From NCBI RefSeq assembly GCF_049701175.1, contig NZ_JBNATW010000011.1, forward strand, positions 1-64,000: a stretch of DNA of 64,000 bases, written 5' to 3'. Shown one piece after another: positions 1 to 9,073 of the stretch. The position numbers and the translations under genes were made by a program. The notes under the pieces are model-generated. The model saw only the letters and a program-made list of their open reading frames with translations. It did no database searches and was not told the DNA's origin. Source of the DNA: Thermovenabulum sp049701175. Lineage in GTDB: Bacteria > Bacillota > Thermosediminibacteria > Thermosediminibacterales > Thermosediminibacteraceae. The first letter of the stretch is position 1. Each line of letters starts with the position of its first letter.

Positions 1-69
1 AATGCAATAAATTTGTGATAGAAATTAAAAAAAATGGTACAAAGCAAAAAGCTCAATTTTAAAATAAAG

Positions 70-98
70 TTGAAAAATTATGGAATTCTTGATATATT
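70..98 (+). promoter_or_regulatory. Promoter of the rubredoxin operon
   Basis: TTGAAA at 70-75 and TATATT at 93-98 are separated by exactly 17 bp, a good vegetative sigma-A type promoter. It lies 46 bp before the rubredoxin start. The AT-rich sequence at 1-69 shows nothing else that I can support. Confidence 0.6.
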
Positions 99-143
99 AG
101 TTTAAAATTAAATAATAATACTTTAAAAGGAGGAAATTTTTAT

Positions 144-305
144 ATGAAAAAATACGTTTGCGAAGTCTGCGGTTATGTATACGACCCTGAAAAGGGCGAC
201 CCTGAAAATGGAGTAAAGCCGGGAACCCCTTTCGAGGCGCTACCCGATAATTGGACATGCCCTGTATGCGGTGCAGGTAAAGATATGTTTGAAGAGGAGG
301 ATTAA
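144..305 (+). CDS. Rubredoxin
   Basis: A 53-residue one-electron carrier with a single Fe(SCys)4 centre. The two CxxCG(Y/A) knuckles are visible: C6-V-C-G and C39-P-V-C-G, with the usual PDNWTCP motif between them, and the length is that of a standalone rubredoxin. It starts at ATG 144 after a strong AAAGGAGG (125-132). It is the first gene of a three-gene operon ending in a flavodiiron protein, so it probably carries electrons to FprA (and perhaps to the ferritin-like protein) for O2 or NO reduction in the cytoplasm. Identity is certain; the partner assignment is inferred from context. Confidence 0.97.
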   Translation: MKKYVCEVCGYVYDPEKGDPENGVKPGTPFEALPDNWTCPVCGAGKDMFEEED

Positions 306-308
306 AAC

Positions 309-812
309 TTGAAGGAAGCTTATAAAAAAGCTATTGAATTTGAAAGAAAGGGTTTTGAATTTTATAAAAAAATTGCAGGTGAAATAACCCAGCCCCTTGC
401 CAAAAGGCTTTTTGAATCCTTGGCAGAGCAGGAAAAAGAACACATTCGTTCGATTGAAGACATTTTTGAAAAAGGCAGTTTTGAAGAGGGGCATAAAGAA
501 TTAAGCGATGGTAAAAAAATGGAAGATGAAATAAAAAAAGTATTTTATGAATTAGAAGAAGAAAAAAGAAAAATCCCCCTTGATCATGTAGAAGGTTATA
601 AGCTTGCAATGGAATTAGAAAAAAAAGGCTACGAAATGTATAAAGAATTTTTTCAAAATGCAGAAGGAAAGGAAAAAGAATTTTTTGAAAGACTTATGGA
701 GCAGGAAAAAGAACACCTTGAATCTCTCGATAATGTATATAGGTACCTTACGGAATCTGAAGTCTGGTATTCGGAAGAAGAAAGCAAGGTATGGAACTGG
801 ATGAACATGTAA
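309..812 (+). CDS. Ferritin-like (rubrerythrin-type) diiron protein
   Basis: A 167-residue all-helical protein with two copies of a rubrerythrin-like half: about residues 1-55 and 92-145. Each has a glutamate-rich first helix (FERKGFEFY; LEKKGYEMY) and an EKEH metal-ligand motif (residues 42-45 and 133-136). It lacks the C-terminal rubredoxin domain of classical rubrerythrin, although a separate rubredoxin gene sits 3 bp upstream. Start is TTG 309 with GAGGAGG directly upstream, inside the end of the rubredoxin gene. Probable role is peroxide or oxygen protection through a non-haem diiron site; the exact substrate cannot be read from sequence. Confidence 0.82.
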   Translation: MKEAYKKAIEFERKGFEFYKKIAGEITQPLAKRLFESLAEQEKEHIRSIEDIFEKGSFEEGHKELSDGKKMEDEIKKVFYELEEEKRKIPLDHVEGYKLAMELEKKGYEMYKEFFQNAEGKEKEFFERLMEQEKEHLESLDNVYRYLTESEVWYSEEESKVWNWMNM

Positions 813-823
813 GAGGTGATAAT

Positions 824-2005
824 ATGACTTTAAAAAAAATTGATGATGGCATATTCTGGGTAGGAGTAAACGATTGGCCTTTAAGAGATTTTCATGGACT
901 TTCTGTAAATGGAGGGTCTTATAACTCCTATCTCCTTTTAGGTGAAAAAAATATTTTGATTGATACGGTTTACGAAAAATATAAGGAAGATTTGAAAAAG
1001 AACATAGAAGAAATTATTCCAATTAATGATTTAGATTTTATCCTTTTACTTCACTCCGAAAACGATCATTCTTCATCTTTACCCTTTATTTTGCAAAATG
1101 CACCAAAGGTTAAAATATTATGCACTAAAAAGTGTGCCAATTTCATAAAAAAACTCTATCAAATACCCGAAGAAAAAATAAATATAATAAAAGATGGTGA
1201 TACAATAAAATTTGAAGACTTTTCCATAAAAATTTATGAAACCCCCATGGTTCACTGGCCTGATACTACTTTTGCTTTTATACCTGAAAAGCAGATATTA
1301 TTTTCTACAGATTTTCTTGGTACGCAGGTTGTGGCAGAACCCCTTATAATTGAAGATGTTTCAAAAATAATTGAAGAATCAAGGGATTACTATACTTTTC
1401 TTATGAGGGCTTATTGGGAACAGGCGTTAAAAGGGGTAGATAAGGTAAAAGAATTGTCGCCAAATATTGTAGCTCCCTCACACGGCCCTATTTTAAAAGG
1501 CAATGCAGTAAAAGACATGCTATCTTACTATAAAAAGTGGTGCTTAAATCCGGAAACGAAAAAAGCCATTGTAGCATATGTCAGCATGTGGAAGGGAACA
1601 GAAAAAATAGCAGAACTTCTAAGTGAAGGCCTTTCAAAAGAGGACATACCCGTAAAAGTAATTGATCTTGCCAATACTCCTTTTTCTGAAGCCCTTTCAG
1701 AGACTTTAGAAGCTAGTGCGGTACTTTTGGGTACTCCAACCTTTGTTAAAGGAATCCATCCCTTGATGTATGCTTTCTTAACTTTCTTAGAAATCATAAA
1801 ACCAAACTGCAAGCTGGGCATGGCCTTTGGTACTTACGGATGGGCAGGCTTAGGTGTAAAAGAATTGAATGAAAAAATGAAAGAAATCGGAATAAAAATC
1901 ATTTGTGAACCCTTACTTATCAATATGACTCCTGATTACAATGAAAAACAAGAAATCATTGAAAAAGCAAAAGAAATAGCAAAAATAATAAAAAATAGCT
2001 TTTAA
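824..2005 (+). CDS. fprA: FprA-type flavodiiron protein (O2/NO reductase)
   Basis: A cytosolic A-type flavoprotein reducing O2 to water (or NO to N2O) with electrons from rubredoxin. The N-terminal metallo-beta-lactamase domain (about 1-245) has the diiron ligands H77-x-E79-x-D81-H82, H144 (HWPD), D163 (STDF) and H220 (PSHGP). The flavodoxin domain follows from about 255 to the end. The 393-residue length is standard for the family. I place the start at ATG 824, preceded by AAGAGGTGAT, rather than at the longer in-frame ATG 791, which lies inside the upstream gene and has no ribosome site. It is the last gene of the rubredoxin operon. Confidence 0.93.
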   Translation: MTLKKIDDGIFWVGVNDWPLRDFHGLSVNGGSYNSYLLLGEKNILIDTVYEKYKEDLKKNIEEIIPINDLDFILLLHSENDHSSSLPFILQNAPKVKILCTKKCANFIKKLYQIPEEKINIIKDGDTIKFEDFSIKIYETPMVHWPDTTFAFIPEKQILFSTDFLGTQVVAEPLIIEDVSKIIEESRDYYTFLMRAYWEQALKGVDKVKELSPNIVAPSHGPILKGNAVKDMLSYYKKWCLNPETKKAIVAYVSMWKGTEKIAELLSEGLSKEDIPVKVIDLANTPFSEALSETLEASAVLLGTPTFVKGIHPLMYAFLTFLEIIKPNCKLGMAFGTYGWAGLGVKELNEKMKEIGIKIICEPLLINMTPDYNEKQEIIEKAKEIAKIIKNSF

Positions 2006-2011
2006 AATTTT

Positions 2012-2036
2012 AAGCTGCGGTTATCAATCGCAGCTT
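2012..2036. terminator. Bidirectional terminator between fprA and sigK
   Basis: An 8-bp perfect stem AAGCTGCG (2012-2019) / CGCAGCTT (2029-2036) is followed by TTTTTT on plus and preceded by AAAATTTTA for the minus direction. It serves fprA and the convergent sigK, whose stop codon lies in the loop (2024). Confidence 0.75.
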
Positions 2037-2746
2037 TTTTTATTTAAAAGTTCTTCAGATAATCTTTTAATTGCCTTCTTTTCTATTCTTGACACATACG
2101 AGCGGGAAATCCCTAACATTTTTGCTACTTCTCTTTGTGTCCTTTCTACTCCGTTAGAAAGGCCAAATCGCAGCTCCAAAACCTTTTTTTCCCTACCCTT
2201 TAGCGAGTTTTTTATCTTTTCTATCATCCTTTTTTTCTCAAATTTGTTTGCAATTTCATCTAAAACTGCATCGGTATCACTGCCCAATATATCTATTAAT
2301 GATATTTCGTTTCCTTCTTTATCGATTCCTATTGGCTCCTGCAAAAAAACTTCATTTTTAAATTTTTTTGTTGACCTCAAACTCATTAAGATTTCGTTTT
2401 CAATACATCTTGCTGCATATGTTGCAAGCCTACTTGCTTTATCTTTGTCATAAGTATCAATGGCTTTTATAAGTCCAATCGTTCCTATTGATATTAAATC
2501 TTCAATTTCCTCACTTCTATTTGAATATTTTTTAACTACATGTGCAACAAGCCTTAAATTCCGCTCAATAAGAATATCTCTCGCTTCTTTTACCCCTTTC
2601 CTGAAAAGTTCTAAATACTTCTCCTCTTCTTCAGGGGAAAGAGGCTGTGGAAACGCTTCACTATCAGATATAAAACCAAAAAGCGAAAAAAGTTCTTTTA
2701 ATAGTAAAATACCAAGGGCACCAAGTAACGCCAATTTATCCAACAT
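2024..2746 (-). CDS. sigK: Sporulation sigma factor SigK (mother cell)
   Basis: A 240-residue sigma-70 family factor. The N-terminus is a short hydrophobic pro-sequence (about residues 1-25) followed by the AFPQPLSPEEE stretch typical of pro-SigK. Region 2 (NLRLVAHVVKKY, EDLISIGTIGLIKAI, TYAARCIENEI) and region 4.2 (TQREVAKMLGISRSYVSRIEKKA) are complete. SigK directs late mother-cell transcription (coat, lysis genes). The gene is uninterrupted: there is no skin-like element. It starts at ATG 2746 behind GGGAGGAGG. SigE is a close relative, but the pro-sequence and the AFPQPLS motif favour SigK. Confidence 0.9.
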   Translation of the reverse strand: MLDKLALLGALGILLLKELFSLFGFISDSEAFPQPLSPEEEEKYLELFRKGVKEARDILIERNLRLVAHVVKKYSNRSEEIEDLISIGTIGLIKAIDTYDKDKASRLATYAARCIENEILMSLRSTKKFKNEVFLQEPIGIDKEGNEISLIDILGSDTDAVLDEIANKFEKKRMIEKIKNSLKGREKKVLELRFGLSNGVERTQREVAKMLGISRSYVSRIEKKAIKRLSEELLNKKSCD

Positions 2747-2774
2747 AAAATACCTCCTCCCTCGGCGTTACTTT

Positions 2775-2782
2775 AGTATATG
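2775..2782 (-). promoter_or_regulatory. Possible SigE-type -10 element of sigK
   Basis: On minus, CATATACT matches the SigE -10 consensus CATACAMT at 7 of 8 positions, 29-36 bp before the sigK start. The upstream -35 (ACAATTT at a SigE-like spacing) is only a partial match. sigK is SigE-dependent in B. subtilis, so this is plausible but unproven. Confidence 0.35.
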
Positions 2783-2864
2783 CCCTTGTGCTTTAAATTG
2801 TGCAAGTCTAAAAATTTTTTTAATGAAATTGGTAAAAATAATAAAAAAGAGGAGGAGCGTAAAA

Positions 2865-4358
2865 ATGAATGTTTATAAAAAATTGGAAGAAAATATAAAA
2901 ATAATCAAAGAAAAGCTAGATTCTGAAGATATTATTTTAAGAGAAATTAACATTGAAGATAATTTTCCTAAGCTAAGAGCATTTTTGTTGTTTATTGATG
3001 GCCTTGCTGATAAAAATTTAATTCAAGAACACATAATAAAATCCTTAAATCTATTCTACAAAGAAAAAATTTTTAACTTAGATATTTTAAAGAAAAAAAT
3101 AATTGAAACAACAGTCTTAACTGCTGTTGATATTAAAAACGAAAAAAGTTTAGATAAAGTATTTGATTTTGTTCTTTCAGGAGATACAGCTTTATTTATA
3201 GATGGGTTTGATGAAGCAATAATAATAAGCTCGAAAGGATATGAAAAAAGGAGCGTCTCAGAATCCTCAGCAGAAGCTGTAATTTTAGGCCCAAAAGACA
3301 GTTTTACAGAAAACTATAGGACAAATATTGTTTTAATAAGAAGAAGGTTGAAAGATATCAACTTAAAAATTAAAACAATCAAGCTTGGAAGACACACAAA
3401 AACTGATGTAGGTATTTTATACATTCAAGGAATTGCTAATCCAAAACTGATTGATGAGGTATTAAAGAGGTTAAATAAAATCGATATAGACGGTATCATT
3501 GAAATAGGTTACATAGAACAATTAATCGAAGACAATTGGTTATCTCCCTTCCCACAATTTAGAAGGACGGAAAGGCCTGATGTCGTTGCAGGTTCGCTGT
3601 TAGAAGGGAATTTTGCCATAATATGTGACAACACTCCCTATGCATTAATTGGTCCTACAACTTTTTTAAGTCTATTTCAGTCTGCTGAGGATTACTATCA
3701 AAAATGGTATATTGCAATGATCATCAGATTCCTACGCTTCTTAGCACTATTTTTTGCTACTTCTGCACCTGCATTATATGTAGCATTCACATCCTTTAAT
3801 CCTGAAATGATTCCAGCTGATCTTTTACTTTCCATTGCTTCTACAAGAGAAAATGTACCTTTTTCATCACCTATAGAGGCTTTATTGATGATAATTATTT
3901 TAGAAGTTTTAAGGGAAGCAGGAGTAAGGCTCCCCGGTCCTATTGGTAAAACCATAGGTATAGTGGGAGGTTTAGTGATCGGAGAAGCTGCAGTAAAGGC
4001 GGGAATAGTAAGCCCAATCATGGTAATCGTCATTGCTTTAAACGCCATTTCTTCTTTTGCTATTCCCAATTACAGCATCGCAATAGCCTTTAGAATATTA
4101 ACATTTATCTTCCTTCTGTTTGCTTCAATCGCTGGACTTTTTGGTATTATAATGGGTTTTATCCTAATAATTTGCCATCTTGTAACTTTAAAGAGTTTGG
4201 GTATAGCATATCTTTATCCCTTCGTAAATTTAGATCCAGAAAAAATGCAGGATGTAGCCATCAGAGCCCCACTTCCTTTTATGAAAGAGAGGCCCGATTA
4301 CCTGCAACCCCTTGATCAAAAAAAATTGAATGATGGTGATAAAAATGCAGGTGTTTGA
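2865..4358 (+). CDS. gerAA: Spore germination protein, GerA family (GerAA-like A subunit)
   Basis: A 497-residue A subunit of a spore inner-membrane nutrient germinant receptor. The soluble N-terminal domain (about 1-280) has the family signature FIDGFDEAIIIS and the RPDVVAGSLLEGNFAI stretch; about five hydrophobic segments follow from residue ~285 to ~465. The start is ATG 2865 with AGAGGAGGAG upstream. The open frame extends back to 2460, but that part runs antisense to sigK and lacks a ribosome site. Followed with a 14-bp overlap by the B subunit. Expected to be made in the forespore under SigG; I found no clear SigG promoter. Confidence 0.93.
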   Translation: MNVYKKLEENIKIIKEKLDSEDIILREINIEDNFPKLRAFLLFIDGLADKNLIQEHIIKSLNLFYKEKIFNLDILKKKIIETTVLTAVDIKNEKSLDKVFDFVLSGDTALFIDGFDEAIIISSKGYEKRSVSESSAEAVILGPKDSFTENYRTNIVLIRRRLKDINLKIKTIKLGRHTKTDVGILYIQGIANPKLIDEVLKRLNKIDIDGIIEIGYIEQLIEDNWLSPFPQFRRTERPDVVAGSLLEGNFAIICDNTPYALIGPTTFLSLFQSAEDYYQKWYIAMIIRFLRFLALFFATSAPALYVAFTSFNPEMIPADLLLSIASTRENVPFSSPIEALLMIIILEVLREAGVRLPGPIGKTIGIVGGLVIGEAAVKAGIVSPIMVIVIALNAISSFAIPNYSIAIAFRILTFIFLLFASIAGLFGIIMGFILIICHLVTLKSLGIAYLYPFVNLDPEKMQDVAIRAPLPFMKERPDYLQPLDQKKLNDGDKNAGV

Positions 4359-5430
4359 CAACGACAAAATCACCACAAAGCAGACAATATATTTATTGAT
4401 AAATGCAACAATAGGTGTAGGTATACTAATGCTTCCTCATACCCTTGCTCAAGAGGCAGGACAAAATGGATGGATGTTATTAATAACTGGCGGTTTATTT
4501 AATTTTATTGGCAGTTATTTCGTTGCTCAATTAGCAAAAAAAAGCACTTCCATGAACGCATTAGATATGTCTGACATATTTTTCGGTAAAGCAATCTCAT
4601 TTTTAATAAAAATATTTTATTTTTTATACTTTTCAATTATAACAGTAACAGTAATACAAATTTTTTCTGAAGCAATAAACAATTTTCTATTGAGGCATAC
4701 ACCTAAAGAATTTGTTGTAATTTGCTTTATTTTGATATCAGCTTATTTAATACGCGTCGGGGTAGAAGCCTTAGCTCGAACGTGTTATATTCTTACCCCT
4801 TATTGGGTAATACCTTGTATTTTAATACACCTTCTTAGTATTTCAAGAGCAGATTTTACAAGATTGCTTCCCCTTTTTGATATACCTATTGAAAAATTTT
4901 TTACAGGTTCTTACAAAGTTTTATTCAGCTTAGTAGGATTTGAAATATTGTTGTTAATAGGTCCTAATCTTAAAAATCCAAACAAAACCGTAAAAATTGT
5001 ATTATCTTCCAACCTTTTTACAGTAATATTTTACATTTTCATTACAATAATGATTTTTTCCTGTCTTGGCTTGGAAGAAGCAAAAATATTCAAATGGCCC
5101 TGCTTTGAATTATCAAAAAGAATAATAGTACCTGGTGAATTCTTAGAAAGAATAGATGCTCTTGCCATTTCTTTATGGATAATTACAGTATTTACTACAA
5201 TTTCTTCGTATTATTTTGCAGCATCCACGTGTTTAAAAAGTCTTTTAAGGCTTGAAGAATTAGGATTATCTGTGGATATGGTTTTCCCTATAATATTCTT
5301 GCTTTCTTTAATACCCAAAAATATGGAAGAAATTGAAGTATGGCTTTCTTTTGCAGAAATGTTGACTTTACCCGCTTGCTTTATAATACCCTTTGTCTAT
5401 TATATACTGTTAAAGATTAAAAAAACATAA
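4345..5430 (+). CDS. gerAB: Spore germination protein, GerAB family (permease-like B subunit)
   Basis: A 361-residue protein with about ten hydrophobic segments, of the GerAB/YndE group within the APC amino-acid transporter superfamily. The first helix carries the family's IGVGILMLPH-type motif. In germinant receptors this subunit binds the nutrient. The start at ATG 4345 (GGTGAT just upstream) overlaps gerAA by 14 bp; an earlier ATG at 4330 would add five residues. The gene ends 1 bp before the convergent fchA stop codon with no visible terminator. The usual third gene, the GerAC lipoprotein, is absent. Confidence 0.9.
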   Translation: MQVFDNDKITTKQTIYLLINATIGVGILMLPHTLAQEAGQNGWMLLITGGLFNFIGSYFVAQLAKKSTSMNALDMSDIFFGKAISFLIKIFYFLYFSIITVTVIQIFSEAINNFLLRHTPKEFVVICFILISAYLIRVGVEALARTCYILTPYWVIPCILIHLLSISRADFTRLLPLFDIPIEKFFTGSYKVLFSLVGFEILLLIGPNLKNPNKTVKIVLSSNLFTVIFYIFITIMIFSCLGLEEAKIFKWPCFELSKRIIVPGEFLERIDALAISLWIITVFTTISSYYFAASTCLKSLLRLEELGLSVDMVFPIIFLLSLIPKNMEEIEVWLSFAEMLTLPACFIIPFVYYILLKIKKT

Positions 5431-5431
5431 A

Positions 5432-6058
5432 TTAATTTAAAAGGCTTTTAATTTCCTCAAAGATAGTGTTTAAATCCTTTTCCACTGTTAATACTTCATC
5501 CATTTTTTTCTGCAAATCAATATTAAATTTTTCATCATCAATGCTTTTCAAATTTATCTTAACATTCAGCCATGCACCTAAAAGGGAGCTTTTTAATGCA
5601 AGAGCACTTACTCCAAGGTCTGTAACAGTTGATGGATTTGTATTGGATAAAGCATTTTTCAAAAGCTTTGACGCTTCTTTAACCTTCTCCATAATTTTTA
5701 AGGGTGTTTCCGCAGCTTCTTTTAAAGCTTGTTGTAATGCTTCATTTCTTCTTTTTTTATCTTCATCTGTACTTTTTGGCATCTTTAAAGCCTCTGATAC
5801 CTTTTTAAATGCTTCTGTATCTTCATCCATCAAATCTTTGAAATCCTCTAATAAAACCTTTGCTTTTTCTAAAATTTCCTTAACCATAGGCTCTTTTTCC
5901 TTGAATTTTTCTTTTCCAATTGTTAAATTACACACCATACAAAGAAGCGACACTCCTAAAGCACCCATTAAAGCGGAGGCTGTACCTCCGCCTGGTGCAG
6001 GGCTTTTCGAAGAGAGTTCTTCAAGAAAATCCGAAATTTTAAATTCCTGAAAAATCAT
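5432..6058 (-). CDS. fchA: Formimidoyl-THF cyclodeaminase / methenyl-THF cyclohydrolase family
   Basis: A 208-residue all-helical protein of the FTCD_C/FchA family, with the characteristic N-terminal SPAPGGGTASALMGALGVSL substrate loop. It converts 5-formimino-THF to 5,10-methenyl-THF plus ammonia; clostridial FchA members also act as methenyl-THF cyclohydrolases. It is the last gene of the urocanate cluster, 29 bp after fhs. Together with the separate ftcD gene it makes the two halves that are fused in animal FTCD. The context favours the cyclodeaminase role, but one or both activities are possible. Confidence 0.88.
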   Translation of the reverse strand: MIFQEFKISDFLEELSSKSPAPGGGTASALMGALGVSLLCMVCNLTIGKEKFKEKEPMVKEILEKAKVLLEDFKDLMDEDTEAFKKVSEALKMPKSTDEDKKRRNEALQQALKEAAETPLKIMEKVKEASKLLKNALSNTNPSTVTDLGVSALALKSSLLGAWLNVKINLKSIDDEKFNIDLQKKMDEVLTVEKDLNTIFEEIKSLLN

Positions 6059-6087
6059 ACTGCATCCCCCAATTTTAAAGTTTGCTA

Positions 6088-7770
6088 TTAAAATAAACCA
6101 AAAATATTTCCTTCTTTATCTATGTCAATCTTTTCAGCAGCAGGTACTCTTGATAGTCCCGGCATGGTCATTATTTCTCCTGTAATTGCCACTATAAAGC
6201 CAGCCCCTGCCGAAATTTTTACCTGACGAACCGTTATCTTAAACCCTTCAGGCCTTCCTAAGAGCTTTGGGTTATCAGAAAGAGAATATTGAGTCTTTGC
6301 CATGCATATAGGAAGTTTGCTGTATCCTAATTTTTCTAAGATTTCTATATCTCTTTCTGCTTCTTTCGTATAATCCACTCCAATTGCACCGTAAATTTTG
6401 TTAGAAATGATTTCTATTTTTTCTTTTATGGAAAGTTCGAGAGGGTATAAAAAGTTATTTTTATCCTTTTTGTCATTTTCTATTTCTATTAACTCCAAAA
6501 CTCTATGTGCAAGTGCTTCTCCGCCTTTTCCGCCTTCAGAGAAAACTCTTGAAATTTCTGCATATACTCCTTTATCTTCACAGAATTTTTTTACATAATC
6601 TAATTCTCTTTGAGTATCCGAAGGAAATTGATTTATTGCCACTACTGCAGGTATATTAAATATATCTTTTATATTCTCTATATGCTTTTCAAGGTTTCTT
6701 ACTCCTTTTTTCAGGGCATCAAGGTTTTCTATATTTAAGCTCTCTTTTGCCGCTCCTCCGTGGAGTTTTAGGGCTCTGATGCTTGCAACAATTACTACAG
6801 CATCGGGCCACATTCCTCCTATACGACACTTTATGTCCAGAAATTTTTCCGCACCCAAATCCGCTCCAAAACCTGCTTCAGTAACCACAATGTTCGATAG
6901 TTTCATTGCAAGTTTAGTTGCAATAAGGGTGTTGCATCCGTGGGCAATGTTTGCAAAAGGACCACCGTGTACAAAAGCAGGATTACCTTCAATAGTCTGG
7001 ACAAGGTTTGGGTTAATCGCATCTTTTAAAAGTGCTGCCATAGCTCCCTGTGCTTTTAAATCCGCTGCCTTAACGGGATTACCATCATAGCTGTAACCCA
7101 CTATAATATTTGAAAGCCTTTCTTTTAAATCCTCCAAATCCTTTGAAAGGCAAAGCACAGCCATTACTTCCGATGCCGCAGTTATATCAAAACCGTCTTC
7201 CCTTGGTACTCCATTTGCCTTTCCTCCAAGGCCGTTTACAATAAATCTCAACTGCCTGTCATTCATGTCCATAACCCTTTTAAAAGTAATCCTGCGAGGA
7301 TCGATATTTAAACTATTACCATGATATATATGGTTATCCGTCATGGCAGCAAGTAGGTTATTTGCAGCTGTTACTGCGTGTAAATCACCGGTAAAATGCA
7401 AATTTATATCTTCCATAGGGACCACCTGAGCATAACCACCACCAGCTGCTCCGCCCTTTACTCCAAACACCGGCCCTAAGGAAGGCTCCCTTAAGGCAAT
7501 CATCGCCTTTTTGCCGAGTCTATTTAAAGCATCTCCCAAACCAACTGTTGTAGTAGTTTTTCCTTCACCTGCAGGTGTTGGATTTATTGCAGTTACTAAC
7601 ACAAGCTTTGCATCTTTTCTGTCCTTTAGCTTTTCTAATAATCTATGGTTTACCTTAGCCTTGTATTTACCAAATCGCGAAATATCATCTTCTGTTAAAC
7701 CAAGCTTTTCAGCAATTTCTCCTATATCCTTTAATTTCGCTTCTCTTGCAATCTCAATATCGCTTTTCAT
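6088..7770 (-). CDS. fhs: Formate--tetrahydrofolate ligase
   Basis: A 560-residue cytosolic enzyme interconverting formate + ATP + THF and 10-formyl-THF + ADP + Pi. The P-loop-like TPAGEGKTT is at residues 65-73 and the length is standard. The start is ATG 7770 behind GAAGGGGGT; an earlier in-frame ATG at 7788 overlaps the hutI stop and has no ribosome site. Its position between hutI and fchA suggests it runs in the ATP-forming direction, releasing the formimino carbon as formate. Cyclohydrolase FolD is not in the window, so FchA or a distant FolD must supply 10-formyl-THF. Confidence 0.96.
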   Translation of the reverse strand: MKSDIEIAREAKLKDIGEIAEKLGLTEDDISRFGKYKAKVNHRLLEKLKDRKDAKLVLVTAINPTPAGEGKTTTTVGLGDALNRLGKKAMIALREPSLGPVFGVKGGAAGGGYAQVVPMEDINLHFTGDLHAVTAANNLLAAMTDNHIYHGNSLNIDPRRITFKRVMDMNDRQLRFIVNGLGGKANGVPREDGFDITAASEVMAVLCLSKDLEDLKERLSNIIVGYSYDGNPVKAADLKAQGAMAALLKDAINPNLVQTIEGNPAFVHGGPFANIAHGCNTLIATKLAMKLSNIVVTEAGFGADLGAEKFLDIKCRIGGMWPDAVVIVASIRALKLHGGAAKESLNIENLDALKKGVRNLEKHIENIKDIFNIPAVVAINQFPSDTQRELDYVKKFCEDKGVYAEISRVFSEGGKGGEALAHRVLELIEIENDKKDKNNFLYPLELSIKEKIEIISNKIYGAIGVDYTKEAERDIEILEKLGYSKLPICMAKTQYSLSDNPKLLGRPEGFKITVRQVKISAGAGFIVAITGEIMTMPGLSRVPAAEKIDIDKEGNIFGLF

Positions 7771-7788
7771 TATAAAAACCCCCTTCAT

Positions 7789-9039
7789 TTATTTTTCAAA
7801 AACCAATTTCCCCTTTTTGATAACCCTTTTAACAAGATTTGTTCCGTAATGATAGCATATAAAATCCAGGTCTTCTGCTTCCCAAATAACTATGTCAGCA
7901 TTTTTGCCAATTTCAACAGAACCTATAGTTGATGCTCTATTGATTGCAGCTGCTGCATTTAATGTAACGGCAGTCAATACCTCTTCTGGGGTCAATTTAT
8001 ACTTTAAACATGCAAGGTTCATAACTATCTGCAAAGACTCGTTTGGTGAAGACCCTGGATTAAAATCAGTGGCAAGGGCGATGGGAACATTTTTTTGTTT
8101 TATAAAATTTGCCCTTGCAAAATCTTCATTAAGGTAAAAGGAAGTCCCTGGCAAGAGCACAGCAATTACACCTTTTTTCGCCAATTCTTCTATGCCTTCA
8201 TCATCTGCATGTATTAAGTGCTCTGCTGAAATTGCTCCAACCTTAGCCGCAAGCTTTGCTCCACCCATTGAAGTAATCTCATCTGCATGAATTTTAGGTA
8301 TAAGGCCGTATTTTTTGCCTTGTTCCAAAATTTCTTCAGATTCCTTTAGATCAAATACACCTTCCTCGCAGAAAACATCGCAAAACTCTGCCAAGTTTTC
8401 TTCCCTTACTTTTGGAATCATTTCTTCTTTAACAATTCTTATATACTCCCTTTTGTCTTTATATTCCTTTGGTACTGCATGGGCTCCCATAAATGTAGGC
8501 ACTATTTCCACAGGTTGACTTTCATTTAAAATTTTTACAGCCCTCAAGGTTTTTAGCTCATCTTCTGTATTTAATCCATATCCGCTTTTTGCTTCACAGG
8601 TGGTAGTACCGTATGAAAGCATGGTATAAAGGGATTTTTTTGCACCCTGGACAAGTTCTTCCAATGTAGCTTTTCTTGTTTTTTCTACAGTATGCAAAAT
8701 TCCTCCACCCATTTTTAATATATCAAGGTATTTATACCCTTTTATCTTCAATGAAAGCTCTTTTTGCCTCCACCCTGCAAATATTAGATGGGTATGGGGG
8801 TCAACAAGACCCGGTGTCACAAGCTTTCCCTCGGCATCAATCTCCTCATAACAAAAATTATTTTTTAAATATTCAATATCCGTTTTTTTGCTTTCTTCTC
8901 CTATGTAGGCTATTTTCCCCTCTTTAATTACTAAAAAAACATTTTTTAAAAAACTTATTTCGCCCTGTTTTTCCCCTCCTTTTGCCTTTTCCCCATGCGG
9001 CGTGGCTATAACTCCTATATTCCTTATTATTAAGTTCAT
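7789..9039 (-). CDS. hutI: Imidazolonepropionase
   Basis: A 416-residue metal-dependent amidohydrolase opening 4-imidazolone-5-propionate to N-formimino-L-glutamate. The family metal motif VDPHTH is at residues 80-84 (H82, H84), with further ligands near KIHADE and the ATDFNPGS stretch. Length is as expected. It starts at ATG 9039 after AGGAGGATGG and lies between ftcD (59 bp upstream) and fhs. It acts on the product of the urocanases encoded in the same cluster. Confidence 0.96.
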   Translation of the reverse strand: MNLIIRNIGVIATPHGEKAKGGEKQGEISFLKNVFLVIKEGKIAYIGEESKKTDIEYLKNNFCYEEIDAEGKLVTPGLVDPHTHLIFAGWRQKELSLKIKGYKYLDILKMGGGILHTVEKTRKATLEELVQGAKKSLYTMLSYGTTTCEAKSGYGLNTEDELKTLRAVKILNESQPVEIVPTFMGAHAVPKEYKDKREYIRIVKEEMIPKVREENLAEFCDVFCEEGVFDLKESEEILEQGKKYGLIPKIHADEITSMGGAKLAAKVGAISAEHLIHADDEGIEELAKKGVIAVLLPGTSFYLNEDFARANFIKQKNVPIALATDFNPGSSPNESLQIVMNLACLKYKLTPEEVLTAVTLNAAAAINRASTIGSVEIGKNADIVIWEAEDLDFICYHYGTNLVKRVIKKGKLVFEK

Positions 9040-9073
9040 CCGCCATCCTCCTGAAAAAAATTTAAATATTTTA

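Noticed and set aside
2460..2864. N-terminal extension of the gerAA open frame
   Set aside because: It is antisense to sigK, has no ribosome site and is not GerA-like; ATG 2865 has a strong ribosome site.
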